64,000 nt of DNA from an uncultured Crocinitomix sp. (GCA_937136425.1 CAKZON010000024.1:37282-101281); one strand, 5' to 3'. Counted from the first letter of the stretch, positions 7,757-16,934 are shown. The notes: generated by a model not told the origin, from the letters alone. Translations and numbers: made by a program.

Positions 7757-9100
7757 ATGAAACTGAGCACTACCTTATTATTATTCTTATCTATTTTATC
7801 TCAATTTTCAGGAAAAGCGCAGCTAGCAAAAGGTGATAGAATTTTTGCCTGGCAGGTTGATGCAGCTGAAAATGATGATTATGAAGCCGCGTTTACATTT
7901 GCAGCAAATGCTTGTCAAGAATCCACACATCTATCATTAACATGGTCTGGCCTTGAGCCAGATGCAGGAGAATTTGACCATGATTTCATTGCTTCTCGCT
8001 TAGATATTGCAAATCTTTATTATTCAATCAATGATGTAATGGTTGAAATGCAGGTTTCGGTAACCAATATTGCAATAAAAGAGGTTCCCGCAGACTTGGA
8101 TGAAGTTCCTTTTGACGATCCTCTTATGGTAGCCCGTTTTAAAACTGCATTAGACACTATTTTTCAACACATTCCTGATATTGAATTAGCAGCATTGAAT
8201 ATTGGAAATGAAAGTGACATTTTATTTGGAACAGATGAAAGTATGTATGCTGCCTTTAAAACATTTCTGGATTCAATTGTCCCTTATGCCAAAGACTCGT
8301 ATTTTGATTTATATGGAAAGGAATTAAAAGTTGGAACAACTTTAACTTTAGGTGGTTTAATAAGCCCTGAAAAATCAGCATATTGCCAAATGATGAATGA
8401 AGACTTGGACATTATTACCGTAACTTATTATCCTTTAGCTCCTGATTTCACAATGGAATCACCAACTGTTGTTGCAGATCATTTTGATGCATTAGTTGCA
8501 TTATATCCTTCCGTTGAGCAGCCAATTTATTTTGCCGAATGTGGTTACGCCTCAAGCGAAACCTGTAATAGCTCAGAAGATTTACAAGCCGAGTTCTTTT
8601 CGGCCGTTTTTAACGCTTGGGATGAACATTATGACAACATTAAATACCTCACAGTGTTCAAATCGACAGATTGGTCATTCGAAGATGTTGAATTTTTCGA
8701 AGAGTACCTTGGAATCGACGATCCTATTTTTTTAGAATATCTAAGAACGCTAGGTGTCCGCACTTGGGATGGAGATGGAACTAATAAATTAGCTTACGAA
8801 GTAATTTTATGCGAACTAGAAGCAAGAGATTGGTGTGATGTAGAATGCGCTTTAAGTAATATTTCAACCTCACCCGCACATAATTCTATTCAATTATTCC
8901 CAAATCCAACGAACGGGATATTGAATATTATTTCTGAGGCTCCGATTAAAGAATTAACCATTTATAACTCCATTGGTGAATCTATCCTCACAACAAATGA
9001 AACATTTGCAAACGTTAAAGACTATTCTGCAGGCATTTACTTAGTTCATATAACAATGAATGACAATACCTTACAAACTCTGAAATTTTCAAAGCAATAA
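7757..9100 (+). CDS. Secreted TIM-barrel (clan GH-A-like) protein with T9SS sorting domain
   Basis: 447 residues. A signal peptide (about 1-21, ending GKAQ) is followed by a probable (beta/alpha)8 barrel and a C-terminal type A sorting domain (LFPNPTNGILNI, ending TLKFSKQ) for export by the T9SS. The barrel shows NIGNES at about 148-153, the Asn-Glu pair typical of the clan GH-A acid/base, and YFAECGY at about 258-264, a plausible nucleophile Glu261. LTWSGLEPDAGEFD near residue 60 resembles the early barrel of such hydrolases. The substrate cannot be read from sequence; GH53-like galactanase or a non-catalytic relative are options. It stands alone, with no PUL-type partners. Confidence 0.7.
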   Translation: MKLSTTLLLFLSILSQFSGKAQLAKGDRIFAWQVDAAENDDYEAAFTFAANACQESTHLSLTWSGLEPDAGEFDHDFIASRLDIANLYYSINDVMVEMQVSVTNIAIKEVPADLDEVPFDDPLMVARFKTALDTIFQHIPDIELAALNIGNESDILFGTDESMYAAFKTFLDSIVPYAKDSYFDLYGKELKVGTTLTLGGLISPEKSAYCQMMNEDLDIITVTYYPLAPDFTMESPTVVADHFDALVALYPSVEQPIYFAECGYASSETCNSSEDLQAEFFSAVFNAWDEHYDNIKYLTVFKSTDWSFEDVEFFEEYLGIDDPIFLEYLRTLGVRTWDGDGTNKLAYEVILCELEARDWCDVECALSNISTSPAHNSIQLFPNPTNGILNIISEAPIKELTIYNSIGESILTTNETFANVKDYSAGIYLVHITMNDNTLQTLKFSKQ

Positions 9101-9103
9101 TGT

Positions 9104-9287
9104 AATTACGTTACTGAACAATTGGTCGAAAATTGTTGCTACTTGAGCGATAATTTTCCTAAAACTCTGTCTTTGCTTAAAAATTATGTTGATATTTAAG
9201 TGAAACGAATAACTAGGTACCCTCCCACAAAGTATCAATCTAACACTCTTATTAAACCATTGATACACCTAAAATAGTAACGTAATT
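9104..9287. repeat. 184-nt nested inverted-repeat element upstream of aqpZ
   Basis: A perfect 12-bp inverted repeat, AATTACGTTACT (9104-9115) / AGTAACGTAATT (9276-9287), encloses three hairpins. Hairpin 1 is 9128-9158 (13 pairs including two G-T, loop acttg). Hairpin 2 is 9176-9200 (CTTAAA/TTTAAG plus inner pairs). Hairpin 3 is GTATCAAT (9232-9239) / ATTGATAC (9259-9266). It could be a MITE-like element, a structured RNA or leader of aqpZ, or partly the terminator of the upstream gene. No target-site duplication is evident. Confidence 0.45.
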
Positions 9288-9306
9288 TAAATTAAAATAT
9301 AAGTCT

Positions 9307-9999
9307 ATGAAAAAGTTAATGGCAGAGTTTATTGGAACAATGTGGTTGGTAATTGGAGGGTGTGGAAGTGCCTACTTCGCATGTAATTACCCAGATGCAG
9401 GAATTGGTTTTCTGGGAGTATCGCTAGCATTCGGTTTGACCGTAGTTACTATGGCTTATGCCATTGGACATATTTCAGGTTGTCACCTTAACCCAGCTGT
9501 TTCTATTGGATTATGGGCAGGTGGAAGATTTGATGCAAAAGAATTACCTGGATATATTGGTGCACAATTATGCGGAGGTATTGCTGGAGCAGGTATACTT
9601 TATTTAATTGCAAGTGGCGCTCCTAATTTTGACGGTGTAGGTGGTTTTGCAGCCAACGGATATGCTGAAGGATCACCAGGAGGCTTTAGCATGATGTCTG
9701 CCTTAGTTATTGAGATTGTGATGACTTTTATGTTTTTAATTATCATTTTAGGATCAACTCACTCGAAAGCACCAAAATACTTAGCAGGACTTGCTATTGG
9801 TTTAGGATTAACCCTTATCCACCTAATCAGTATTCCTGTTACTAACACTTCAGTGAATCCTGCTCGTAGTACAAGTCAAGCTATTTTTTCGGAAAGTGAT
9901 TGGGCTATGGGGCAATTGTGGTTATTTTGGGTAGCACCAATAGTTGGAGCTATTCTTGCCGGTATTGTATATAAAAACATGTCTCCAGAAGAAAAATAA
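9307..9999 (+). CDS. aqpZ: Aquaporin Z
   Basis: A 230-residue six-helix water channel of the cytoplasmic membrane. Both NPA loops are present: HLNPAVSIG (N62-A64) and SVNPARS (N184-R187). The aromatic/arginine filter matches water-specific AqpZ: F42, H172, T181, R187. The helix patterns and the duplicated half-structure are intact and the length is normal. It is monocistronic, with a strong terminator 18 nt after the stop. The 184-nt nested inverted repeat precedes it. Confidence 0.95.
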   Translation: MKKLMAEFIGTMWLVIGGCGSAYFACNYPDAGIGFLGVSLAFGLTVVTMAYAIGHISGCHLNPAVSIGLWAGGRFDAKELPGYIGAQLCGGIAGAGILYLIASGAPNFDGVGGFAANGYAEGSPGGFSMMSALVIEIVMTFMFLIIILGSTHSKAPKYLAGLAIGLGLTLIHLISIPVTNTSVNPARSTSQAIFSESDWAMGQLWLFWVAPIVGAILAGIVYKNMSPEEK

Positions 10000-10017
10000 C
10001 AAGATATAATTTTGATG

Positions 10018-10052
10018 AACCGAGTAAGAAAGTATTCTTACTCGGTTTTTTT
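10018..10052 (+). terminator. Intrinsic terminator of aqpZ
   Basis: Perfect 13-bp stem AACCGAGTAAGAA (10018-10030) / TTCTTACTCGGTT (10035-10047), 4-nt loop, then T residues to 10052. Confidence 0.95.
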
Positions 10053-10078
10053 GTTTCATTAATTCATGATGATTACAT

Positions 10079-10981
10079 TTGAATAAAAACATTCAAGTCA
10101 AATTTGAACATATCATAAATGAGTTGGCAAACGCCGAACGATTCAATGTTTATTGTGAAAAACATTTGACGATTATCCCAAGTAGAAAAGGAATAAAAAA
10201 AGCCATTAAAAAAGGAGAGTTGCGCTTAAATGGTGACGTTGTTGAAGGTGGCAGATGGTTAAAAGAAAAGGATATTATTACTCTTGTAGATTTAGAGTTA
10301 ACTCCACCTAAAACCTATCATAAGAAACTAGAAGTACATTATGAAGATGAAGATTTCGCTATCATAATTAAACCCGCAGGAATAAGTGTGAGCGGCAACC
10401 AATTTAAGACTGTTCAAAACGCCTTGCAACATAATTTACGTCCCTCAGTAAAACAAGATGCACTCCCCTGGCCATTACCTGTTCACCGTTTGGATAATCA
10501 AACCTCAGGATTGTTGATTATAGCTAAAACTAAAACAAGTAGAGTTCGATTAGGACAGGCTTTTGAACGCAAAACAATCCATAAAAAGTATCAAGCACTG
10601 GTTATTGGTAAAACACCTTATTTTGGTCGAATTCAGGTTCCTATTGATGGTAAAAAATCAGTCTCAACTTACCGCACAATAAAATCATTACCATCACTCA
10701 AAAATGATTTTTTAAGTTTAGTTGAACTGACTCCTGAAACGGGTCGAACACATCAACTAAGAATTCATTGCGCACATATGGGACACCCAATATTAGGTGA
10801 TAAACTTTATGGAAAAACCGACTTAATCTTGAAACATAAGGGTTTGTTTTTATGTGCAACTAATCTTTGTTTTAATCATCCTATAACAAATGAAAATCTT
10901 GAATTCAATATCTCTGCACCAAATAAATTTGAGACTAGATTGTTGAATGAAGCTCGGCGGTTTACCAATAAAAGGACATAA
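10079..10981 (+). CDS. RluA-family pseudouridine synthase (S4-type N-terminus)
   Basis: A 300-residue RNA-modifying enzyme converting uridine to pseudouridine in rRNA or tRNA. An S4-like RNA-binding region (about residues 20-72: RKGIKKAIKKGELRLNG) precedes the RluA catalytic domain. The catalytic Asp is D139 in HRLDNQTSGLLI; also seen are FERKTIHKKYQALV and GRTHQLRIHCAHMGHPILGD. The start is TTG at 10079: a stop lies 9 nt upstream, no in-frame ATG precedes the S4 region, and the domain is complete from here. The exact target site cannot be deduced. Confidence 0.88.
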   Translation: MNKNIQVKFEHIINELANAERFNVYCEKHLTIIPSRKGIKKAIKKGELRLNGDVVEGGRWLKEKDIITLVDLELTPPKTYHKKLEVHYEDEDFAIIIKPAGISVSGNQFKTVQNALQHNLRPSVKQDALPWPLPVHRLDNQTSGLLIIAKTKTSRVRLGQAFERKTIHKKYQALVIGKTPYFGRIQVPIDGKKSVSTYRTIKSLPSLKNDFLSLVELTPETGRTHQLRIHCAHMGHPILGDKLYGKTDLILKHKGLFLCATNLCFNHPITNENLEFNISAPNKFETRLLNEARRFTNKRT

Positions 10982-11092
10982 ACCCTTACTAGAAATCTGC
11001 AGAAAAAAGCTATACTTTCACGAATAATAAACGGCACCAAACATGCTAGTTTCATCTCTAATTTTGAACTAGATTTGAATAAAAACCTCTGC

Positions 11093-11635
11093 ATGAACAA
11101 ACTGATTTATTTTCTATTAACTATAATGCTAATTGGTGCTTGTAATGAATCTACTTCGTCTGAAAACGTGCCTAATGATATAAGACCTGTTGATTCTGTG
11201 ACTATTTCAGAAATTGACACTTTGACAATAGATACCTTAGTATCTTCAACCAGCTTAGAAGAAACTCCGCAATTAACTAACCTGAATGAAAATAGCTCCT
11301 TAGCAAGTTATATTAATTACCTCCACGAAAAAATGGAAAATGTAAAAAATCCAATTAGAGCGACTTATGAAGGAACAGATTTTGGTGACTATTTTCACCT
11401 CTCATTTAGAGGTCCAAACGAACTATATTTAGATTTTGCAGATGGTAATAATGATTTTGGGAAGTATGAACTATATGATTCGCTGACATTTGAAGAAAAT
11501 CAAAAATATGTTGGTAAAACCTTTGAAATTCACTGGGAATATAAAATATCAACTTTTGCTTGTTGCGAAGGAGAGATGGAAGCCGTAACAGCTAAAGTCC
11601 CGTCAATTACGGAACTAAAACTAATTGAACAATGA
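11093..11635 (+). CDS. Hypothetical lipoprotein (180 aa)
   Basis: It starts at the ATG at 11093, which gives a clean lipoprotein signal MNKLIYFLLTIMLIGAC with lipidated Cys17; the frame also extends to a TTG at 11075. A Ser/Thr/Asp-rich linker (about 18-65) is followed by a folded domain with DFGDYFHLSFRGPNELYLDF and a pair of cysteines in FACCEGEME. No family recognised. The stop overlaps the next start (ATGA), so the two genes are translationally coupled and probably act together in the envelope. Confidence 0.65.
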   Translation: MNKLIYFLLTIMLIGACNESTSSENVPNDIRPVDSVTISEIDTLTIDTLVSSTSLEETPQLTNLNENSSLASYINYLHEKMENVKNPIRATYEGTDFGDYFHLSFRGPNELYLDFADGNNDFGKYELYDSLTFEENQKYVGKTFEIHWEYKISTFACCEGEMEAVTAKVPSITELKLIEQ

Positions 11636-12345
11636 AGACCCTATACCTCTTAATTATAAGCGTATTTGTGTCTACAAGTATGTGGGGTCAAGAACATGAT
11701 TACCAAGAAATCGATACCAGTCTAGTTTCTGATTGGATTGAAAAATATCCGCGTCCATACACTGGAGTATACCTATTCGGTGACTCTGAATCAGAATCGT
11801 CATTAGTGATTTTATATGCTAAAAACACCCTCGTAATTCAAATAAGTTGGGGAGAATGGAATGAAGGGGGTAATGAGTTTTACACATATTACGAAACCCT
11901 AACTAATGTAACCATTAAAAATGGGCGATTAAAGTCAGACCAATATGAAGGTAGTTTTGTCAATTATTTAGACGGAGAAACGAAGCAAAAAGGTTTACGC
12001 ATAAATAACCCGTGGACAATAGGAATGAATGATGGGGTTTGGGAATTGGGTCTGAAAAGTATTTCCCCATTCAACTACAAGGGAAAGTATCCGAAAGCAA
12101 CAACAAGTTACCTCTATCAATCTGATTTGAATAAAATGTCTCGTCAAGAATTAAAAATAATGCGAAATGAAATTTATGCGAGGTACGGATACATTTTTAA
12201 ATTTGGTGGCGAAATGGATAAGTATTTTAGAGCTACTGATTGGTATAAACCACAGCACAAAAATGTTGATGCCTACATTACCTCAATTGAAAAGAAAAAC
12301 ATTGAATTAATACAAGCCGCGGAAAAATTAACAGCATTAGACTAA
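11632..12345 (+). CDS. Exported protein with C-terminal YARHG domain
   Basis: 237 residues with a signal peptide (about 1-19, ending SMWGQ). The C-terminal region about 155-215 has the YARHG pattern: MSRQELKIMRNEIYARYGY, then FKFGGEMDKYFRATDWYKP. YARHG domains are extracellular or periplasmic modules of unknown function. The middle part is beta-rich and unrecognised. It overlaps the preceding lipoprotein gene by 4 nt, and the operon ends at the hairpin at 12475-12502. Confidence 0.75.
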   Translation: MKTLYLLIISVFVSTSMWGQEHDYQEIDTSLVSDWIEKYPRPYTGVYLFGDSESESSLVILYAKNTLVIQISWGEWNEGGNEFYTYYETLTNVTIKNGRLKSDQYEGSFVNYLDGETKQKGLRINNPWTIGMNDGVWELGLKSISPFNYKGKYPKATTSYLYQSDLNKMSRQELKIMRNEIYARYGYIFKFGGEMDKYFRATDWYKPQHKNVDAYITSIEKKNIELIQAAEKLTALD

Positions 12346-12474
12346 CTATAATTCAGGCCAAATTGACTGTTCCTAAACCAAAACTGTCCATTCCTAAAAA
12401 TCATATCCGTTAAAACACCTAATTCCCTACATTGCAGTAGTAATTCAAACCTCCCACCTAACAAATTAGCATAT

Positions 12475-12502
12475 AAAGCCTTGTCTCCATGACAAGGTTT
12501 TT
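12475..12502 (+). terminator. Intrinsic terminator after the YARHG gene
   Basis: Stem core CCTTGTC (12479-12485) / GACAAGG (12491-12497), 5-nt loop, extended by A-T pairs and followed by a T run. It lies about 135 nt downstream of the stop at 12345. Confidence 0.75.
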
Positions 12503-12569
12503 GTTTTTTAGAACAAATCTTACTCCCTCCTTGTTATATTTAAACAACTGAATTATAATATAACTAACA

Positions 12570-13043
12570 ATGGCATTCTATCAAAAAGAAGTAAGTCAAG
12601 TAATAAATGGTAGTCTAAATGATGTTTGGGATTTTATCTCTTCACCTAAAAACTTAAAGGAGATAACACCAGATCATATGGGTTTTGATATTACTTCTAA
12701 AAATACACCCGAAAAAATGTATCCTGGTTTAGTCATTAGTTATAAAGTAAAGCCCTTAGCGAATATCAAAACAACTTGGGTTACCGAAATCACACAGGTC
12801 AGCGATAAAAAATATTTTGTAGATGAGCAGCGCATTGGTCCTTATAAAATGTGGCACCACCAGCATATTATTGAATCCATGGAAAATGGCTGTGTATTAA
12901 TGAAAGACATTATAAGCTATAGCCCGCCTTTTGGTTTTTTAGGTGCAATTGCTAATCAGCTTTTAATAAAGAAAAAATTGGATGAGATTTTTGAATATAG
13001 AAGGATCGCCTTAGAAAAAAGGTTTCCGCCTAGCTCCAATTAA
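12570..13043 (+). CDS. SRPBCC/START-like ligand-binding protein
   Basis: A 157-residue soluble protein with the SRPBCC helix-grip layout. The opening strand and helix (VSQVINGSLNDVWDFISSPKN) are followed by ITPDHMGFDI, strands with ISYKVKPLANIKTTWVTEIT, and a long C-terminal helix ending EYRRIALEKRF. Such folds bind hydrophobic ligands in a central cavity; the partner is unknown. It is convergent with the next gene, their ends overlapping by 4 nt. Confidence 0.75.
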   Translation: MAFYQKEVSQVINGSLNDVWDFISSPKNLKEITPDHMGFDITSKNTPEKMYPGLVISYKVKPLANIKTTWVTEITQVSDKKYFVDEQRIGPYKMWHHQHIIESMENGCVLMKDIISYSPPFGFLGAIANQLLIKKKLDEIFEYRRIALEKRFPPSSN

Positions 13044-13807
13044 AACTCCAATTGTTTATTGCTAATTGCAGATCTTTTAATTTCTAATTTATTTTGATCA
13101 GTTAGCAGAACTTCTATCCAACCTATTGAATAACAATTTTCATCTTCATATTTTCGAAAGAGTAAATATGTCTTTTCTCCTGTTGGAATTGGATAGCATG
13201 TAGGCTCTAAGATAGTAATGTCGCAAGTAAGGCTATCAAAGGTTTCATTAAATTCGCATTCCATAAATTCATGTCCAGACGAAGCTAATTCTAAATACCC
13301 CAATGAGTTTTCCCCCCATACTAATTCATTCGGATTAAATTCTTCTCCTTCCATAAAAGTCATAGGATTATTGGCACCCGCACCTATAAACGTATAATCT
13401 TCATCTTGACAACCGGTGATGAGTCTACGCTCTCTTCTTGGAAAAGAACCTTCCCAGTTCTGATAATATGGCGTTTCTAAATAGTATTCGTCACCTGAAT
13501 TTTTAATTTCTAAAATTTCAACAAATGGGTTTGGTACTTCTAAGATGACATTCCAAAACTCAAACCCTGTCCCTGAATCAACACTGTCTCTTTCACTCCT
13601 AAAATTAATATCAATCAAATTATCATTATCCAAATCAATTTCAACCTCATCCACTTTTAGCCAATCCTCCTCATTAATTCCTTCAATCGTCACATCATGA
13701 GTAGTAATTGTCATACGTTTATCAGATCCAACTGCATATTTATCGTATCTACTTTTTTTACATGAAAATAGAAACAGGACTACAAGAAAAGGAAGATAAA
13801 ATTTCAT
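13040..13807 (-). CDS. Hypothetical lipoprotein (255 aa)
   Basis: Lipoprotein signal MKFYLPFLVVLFLFSC with Cys16 followed by KKSRYDKY. The mature protein is acidic and beta-rich; DLDNDNLIDINF (about residues 48-59) looks like a calcium-binding DxDxD loop of the kind found in FG-GAP-like surface proteins. Six further cysteines suggest disulfides. No family recognised. It is monocistronic. Confidence 0.65.
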   Translation of the reverse strand: MKFYLPFLVVLFLFSCKKSRYDKYAVGSDKRMTITTHDVTIEGINEEDWLKVDEVEIDLDNDNLIDINFRSERDSVDSGTGFEFWNVILEVPNPFVEILEIKNSGDEYYLETPYYQNWEGSFPRRERRLITGCQDEDYTFIGAGANNPMTFMEGEEFNPNELVWGENSLGYLELASSGHEFMECEFNETFDSLTCDITILEPTCYPIPTGEKTYLLFRKYEDENCYSIGWIEVLLTDQNKLEIKRSAISNKQLEF

Positions 13808-13924
13808 AAGATTGAGTTTTGTTTCTTCAAATATAAGTTATATCACAGATTAATAGGCATTGATTTTTTTGACAAAAAAACGTTTTTATACATTTCAAAA
13901 TCAACATTTTACTATCTTATGTAG

Positions 13925-14167
13925 ATGAAATTTTCAAATAAATGCCCTAAATGCGAGAGCAATGACATATACACAGATGAAGGTATAACAAAGCAAGGAG
14001 TTCGCACCGCAATTGGTATTTCAAGCTGGACTCGTCTATATTTTGACATGTATATTTGTTCGAATTGTGGTTTTACCGAAGAATATGTGAGAGAAGAAGA
14101 TCTTCAAGACTCAAAAAAAATGGAAAAACTCAAAGAAAATTGGAAAAAGAAGAATACAGGTTTGTAA
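13925..14167 (+). CDS. Small zinc-ribbon protein
   Basis: An 80-residue protein with two Cys pairs, CPKC (about 8-11) and CSNC (about 47-50), spaced as in a zinc ribbon. A basic C-terminal helix (KMEKLKENWKKKN) follows. No catalytic domain. It could be a stand-alone zinc-ribbon protein binding nucleic acid or protein; partner unknown. A near-consensus TTTG-N17-TACATTTC lies at 13868-13896 and may be its promoter. Confidence 0.65.
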   Translation: MKFSNKCPKCESNDIYTDEGITKQGVRTAIGISSWTRLYFDMYICSNCGFTEEYVREEDLQDSKKMEKLKENWKKKNTGL

Positions 14168-14262
14168 TTTAAATGAACAATTTCCGTCCGATAATAGTTA
14201 TCTTAGTACAATGCTGATTTAATTCAAATCAGTATTTAGATGGCTTATTAGCTGCATCAATT

Positions 14263-15387
14263 ATGAAAAATTTAAAACCTCAATCTGGATTTGTATTCTC
14301 TGAATATATTGAACCCGAAAAAGAACCATTTGATCGGTTTTTTGACATTTTTAAGGAAGTAATCACCTACACATCTGGAGATGTGGATGAAGCCTTGGAT
14401 TGGTTAGCCCACTTGGACAAAGAATATAAATTAAGTACGGACGAATACAACCTAGATGACTTTATTGAAGACTTAAAGAAAAGAGGTTACATAAAGGATG
14501 ATGACGATCCTGATAGCGAAGGTGGAATGGCAATAACTGCCAAAACAGAACGAGCCATTCGACAACAAGCACTCAACCATATCTTTGGAAAGCTTAAACG
14601 CAGTGGCTCTGGCAATCACAAAACCAAACATACAGGTCAAGGAGATGAGCACAATGGAGAGTTCCGAAATTATCACTATGGAGATTCCTTAGAACGAATT
14701 TCGATGACTGAAAGCCTTCGCAATGCTCAGATTAATAATGGCATTGGCGATTTTAAATTGACAGAAGATGATTTAGTAGTTGAACAAACAAGTTTCAAAG
14801 CACAGATGAGTACCGTTCTGATGATTGACATTAGTCATAGTATGATTTTATATGGCGAAGACCGCATTACCCCTGCTAAAAAAGTGGCTATGGCATTGGT
14901 TGAATTGATTCGAAGCCGTTACCCGAAAGACACGCTCGATATTCTAGTCTTTGGGAATGATGCTTGGCCTATTAAAGTGAAAGACCTCCCTTATTTGCAA
15001 GTTGGTCCGTATCATACCAATACTGTTGCTGGAATTCAGTTAGCATTAGATTTATTACGAAGAAAAAAGAATACAAACAAACAAATTTTCATGATTACTG
15101 ACGGTAAACCAAGTTGCTTGCGTTTGCCTAATGGCGAATATTACCAAAATAGCTTTGGGCTAGACGATTACATTACCGATAAATGCTACAACATGGCTCG
15201 GCAAGCAAGAAAACTACAAATTCCTATTACCACATTCATGATTGCAAGAGATAATTATTTGATGGAATTTGTAGAAAAATTCACAAAAGAAAATAGAGGC
15301 AAAGCCTTTTACACTGGTCTCAAAGGATTAGGTGAAATGATTTTTGAAGATTACGAAACCAATAGAAAAAAAAGACTCAAAGGCTAA
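14263..15387 (+). CDS. VWA-domain protein, CoxE/magnesium-chelatase-D-like
   Basis: 374 residues, soluble. The N-terminal half is helical (DRFFDIFKEVITYTSGDVDE); a basic KLKRSGSGNHKTKH linker precedes the von Willebrand A domain (about 175-370). The MIDAS metal site is intact: DISHSM (DxSxS), a central Thr region (YHTNTVAGIQLAL) and MITDGKPS. Such VWA proteins work with a partner AAA+ ATPase, here the gene 45 nt downstream, as remodelling or metal-insertion machines. No metalloenzyme target lies next to the pair. Confidence 0.82.
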   Translation: MKNLKPQSGFVFSEYIEPEKEPFDRFFDIFKEVITYTSGDVDEALDWLAHLDKEYKLSTDEYNLDDFIEDLKKRGYIKDDDDPDSEGGMAITAKTERAIRQQALNHIFGKLKRSGSGNHKTKHTGQGDEHNGEFRNYHYGDSLERISMTESLRNAQINNGIGDFKLTEDDLVVEQTSFKAQMSTVLMIDISHSMILYGEDRITPAKKVAMALVELIRSRYPKDTLDILVFGNDAWPIKVKDLPYLQVGPYHTNTVAGIQLALDLLRRKKNTNKQIFMITDGKPSCLRLPNGEYYQNSFGLDDYITDKCYNMARQARKLQIPITTFMIARDNYLMEFVEKFTKENRGKAFYTGLKGLGEMIFEDYETNRKKRLKG

Positions 15388-15432
15388 GTTTAACACTGAT
15401 TACCAATTACTAACGACACTGACTAAAAAATA

Positions 15433-16887
15433 ATGAATCATAAAGAAATTAAAACACTAGGCGAGTTAAAAGCCACGGGATATTCAACGCAAAGCATTAA
15501 GGATGAATTACGCGAAAATTTAATCGCCAAATTACGCTCCAAAGAACCTGCTTTTGAAGGCATAATTGGATATGACGCAACTGTATTGCCCCAATTAGAG
15601 CGTGCCATTTTATCAAAACATAATATTAACTTATTAGGACTACGCGGACAAGCTAAAACCAGACTTGCTCGTGGTCTTGTTAACCTACTTAATGAATGGA
15701 TGCCTATTGTAGCAGGGTCTGAAATTAACGACGATCCACTTGATCCGATTTCAAAATTTGCTATTGACAAAATTAATGAACTGAAGGACGAAACGCCTAT
15801 TGCATGGGTGCACCGCAGTAATCGTTTTTATGAAAAACTAGCAACACCTGATGTAACAGTTGCAGATTTAATTGGAGATGTTGATCCTATCAAAGCGGCC
15901 AACTTAAAACTTTCTTATGCAGATGAAAGAGTGATTCATTACGGGATGATTCCCCGTGCTAATCGTTGCATTTTTGTCATTAATGAACTACCAGATTTAC
16001 AAGCAAGAATTCAGGTTGCATTGTTCAATATTTTGCAAGAAGGGGATGTTCAAATACGTGGATTTCAAATTCGCCTGAATTTAGATTTACAATTTATTTT
16101 CACAGCAAATCCAGAGGATTACACGAATCGTGGGAGTATTGTCACGCCTTTAAAAGATCGTATAGGATCTCAAATATTAACCCACTACCCTATCAATCGA
16201 GATATTGCTAGAGCCATTACTTCGCAAGAGTCTAAAATTAATGCCGATTTAGCAGACAAAATTCATGTGCCTGAGTTAGCAACAATATTATTAGAACAAA
16301 TTGGGTTTGAAGCTAGAACAAGCGAATTTATTGATGTTAAAAGCGGAATATCTGCAAGAATGGCAATAACAGCTTATGAAAACTTGATTAGTGCCGCCGA
16401 GTTACGCTTAATCAAAAGTGGAGAAGAATCAACTACGGTTCGCATGAACGATTTGTTAGGAGTTATTCCGGCAATTACGGGAAAGGTAGAGTTAGTATAT
16501 GAAGGTGAACAAGAAGGATCAGAAGAGGTTGCGCTATTATTAATTGGAAGTGCAATAAAAACCCTTTTTAATGAATACTTCGTGGAAATTAAAAAATTAG
16601 CGAAACAAGGGGAATATGATGATTTTGATAAACTGACGGAGTGGTTCATTAACAACCCCGGATTTGAGATCATTAATGAGAGTAATAATGATGAATTTAC
16701 TTCGGCCATTAACTCGATCTCTCCTCTGACGAATATTCTTGAAAAATTCCAACCCAATTTGCCAGCTGCGGACATTCTGTTTGTAAAAGAATTTGTGCTT
16801 TGGGCTATGGTTGAATATAAAAAACTAGCTAAAAAGAAATTTGATGAGGGATATGAATTTGAAGACACAATTCTGAAAGGTTATTAA
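15433..16887 (+). CDS. AAA+ ATPase, magnesium-chelatase-I/MoxR-like
   Basis: 484-residue cytosolic ATPase. Walker A is GLRGQAKTRLA (about residue 74). The Walker B position reads FVINELPDL, with Asn in place of the usual Asp; I recall this NELPDL form as typical of this ChlI-like family. Sensor and arginine-finger regions are ANPEDYTNRGSIVTPLKDR. A long helical C-terminal domain follows (about 290-484). It pairs with the VWA gene just upstream, like ChlI/ChlD or NorQ/NorD pairs. Role inferred: ATP-driven remodelling of an unknown client. Confidence 0.82.
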   Translation: MNHKEIKTLGELKATGYSTQSIKDELRENLIAKLRSKEPAFEGIIGYDATVLPQLERAILSKHNINLLGLRGQAKTRLARGLVNLLNEWMPIVAGSEINDDPLDPISKFAIDKINELKDETPIAWVHRSNRFYEKLATPDVTVADLIGDVDPIKAANLKLSYADERVIHYGMIPRANRCIFVINELPDLQARIQVALFNILQEGDVQIRGFQIRLNLDLQFIFTANPEDYTNRGSIVTPLKDRIGSQILTHYPINRDIARAITSQESKINADLADKIHVPELATILLEQIGFEARTSEFIDVKSGISARMAITAYENLISAAELRLIKSGEESTTVRMNDLLGVIPAITGKVELVYEGEQEGSEEVALLLIGSAIKTLFNEYFVEIKKLAKQGEYDDFDKLTEWFINNPGFEIINESNNDEFTSAINSISPLTNILEKFQPNLPAADILFVKEFVLWAMVEYKKLAKKKFDEGYEFEDTILKGY

Positions 16888-16934
16888 AAAGCAACACGAA
16901 TGAACCTCTTTGCGGTTTGTTTGTACACTAGCAT

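Noticed and set aside
16374..16868. 164-codon minus-strand frame inside the AAA+ gene
   Set aside because: It is Ser/Asn-rich, without motifs, and antisense to a strongly conserved ATPase domain.
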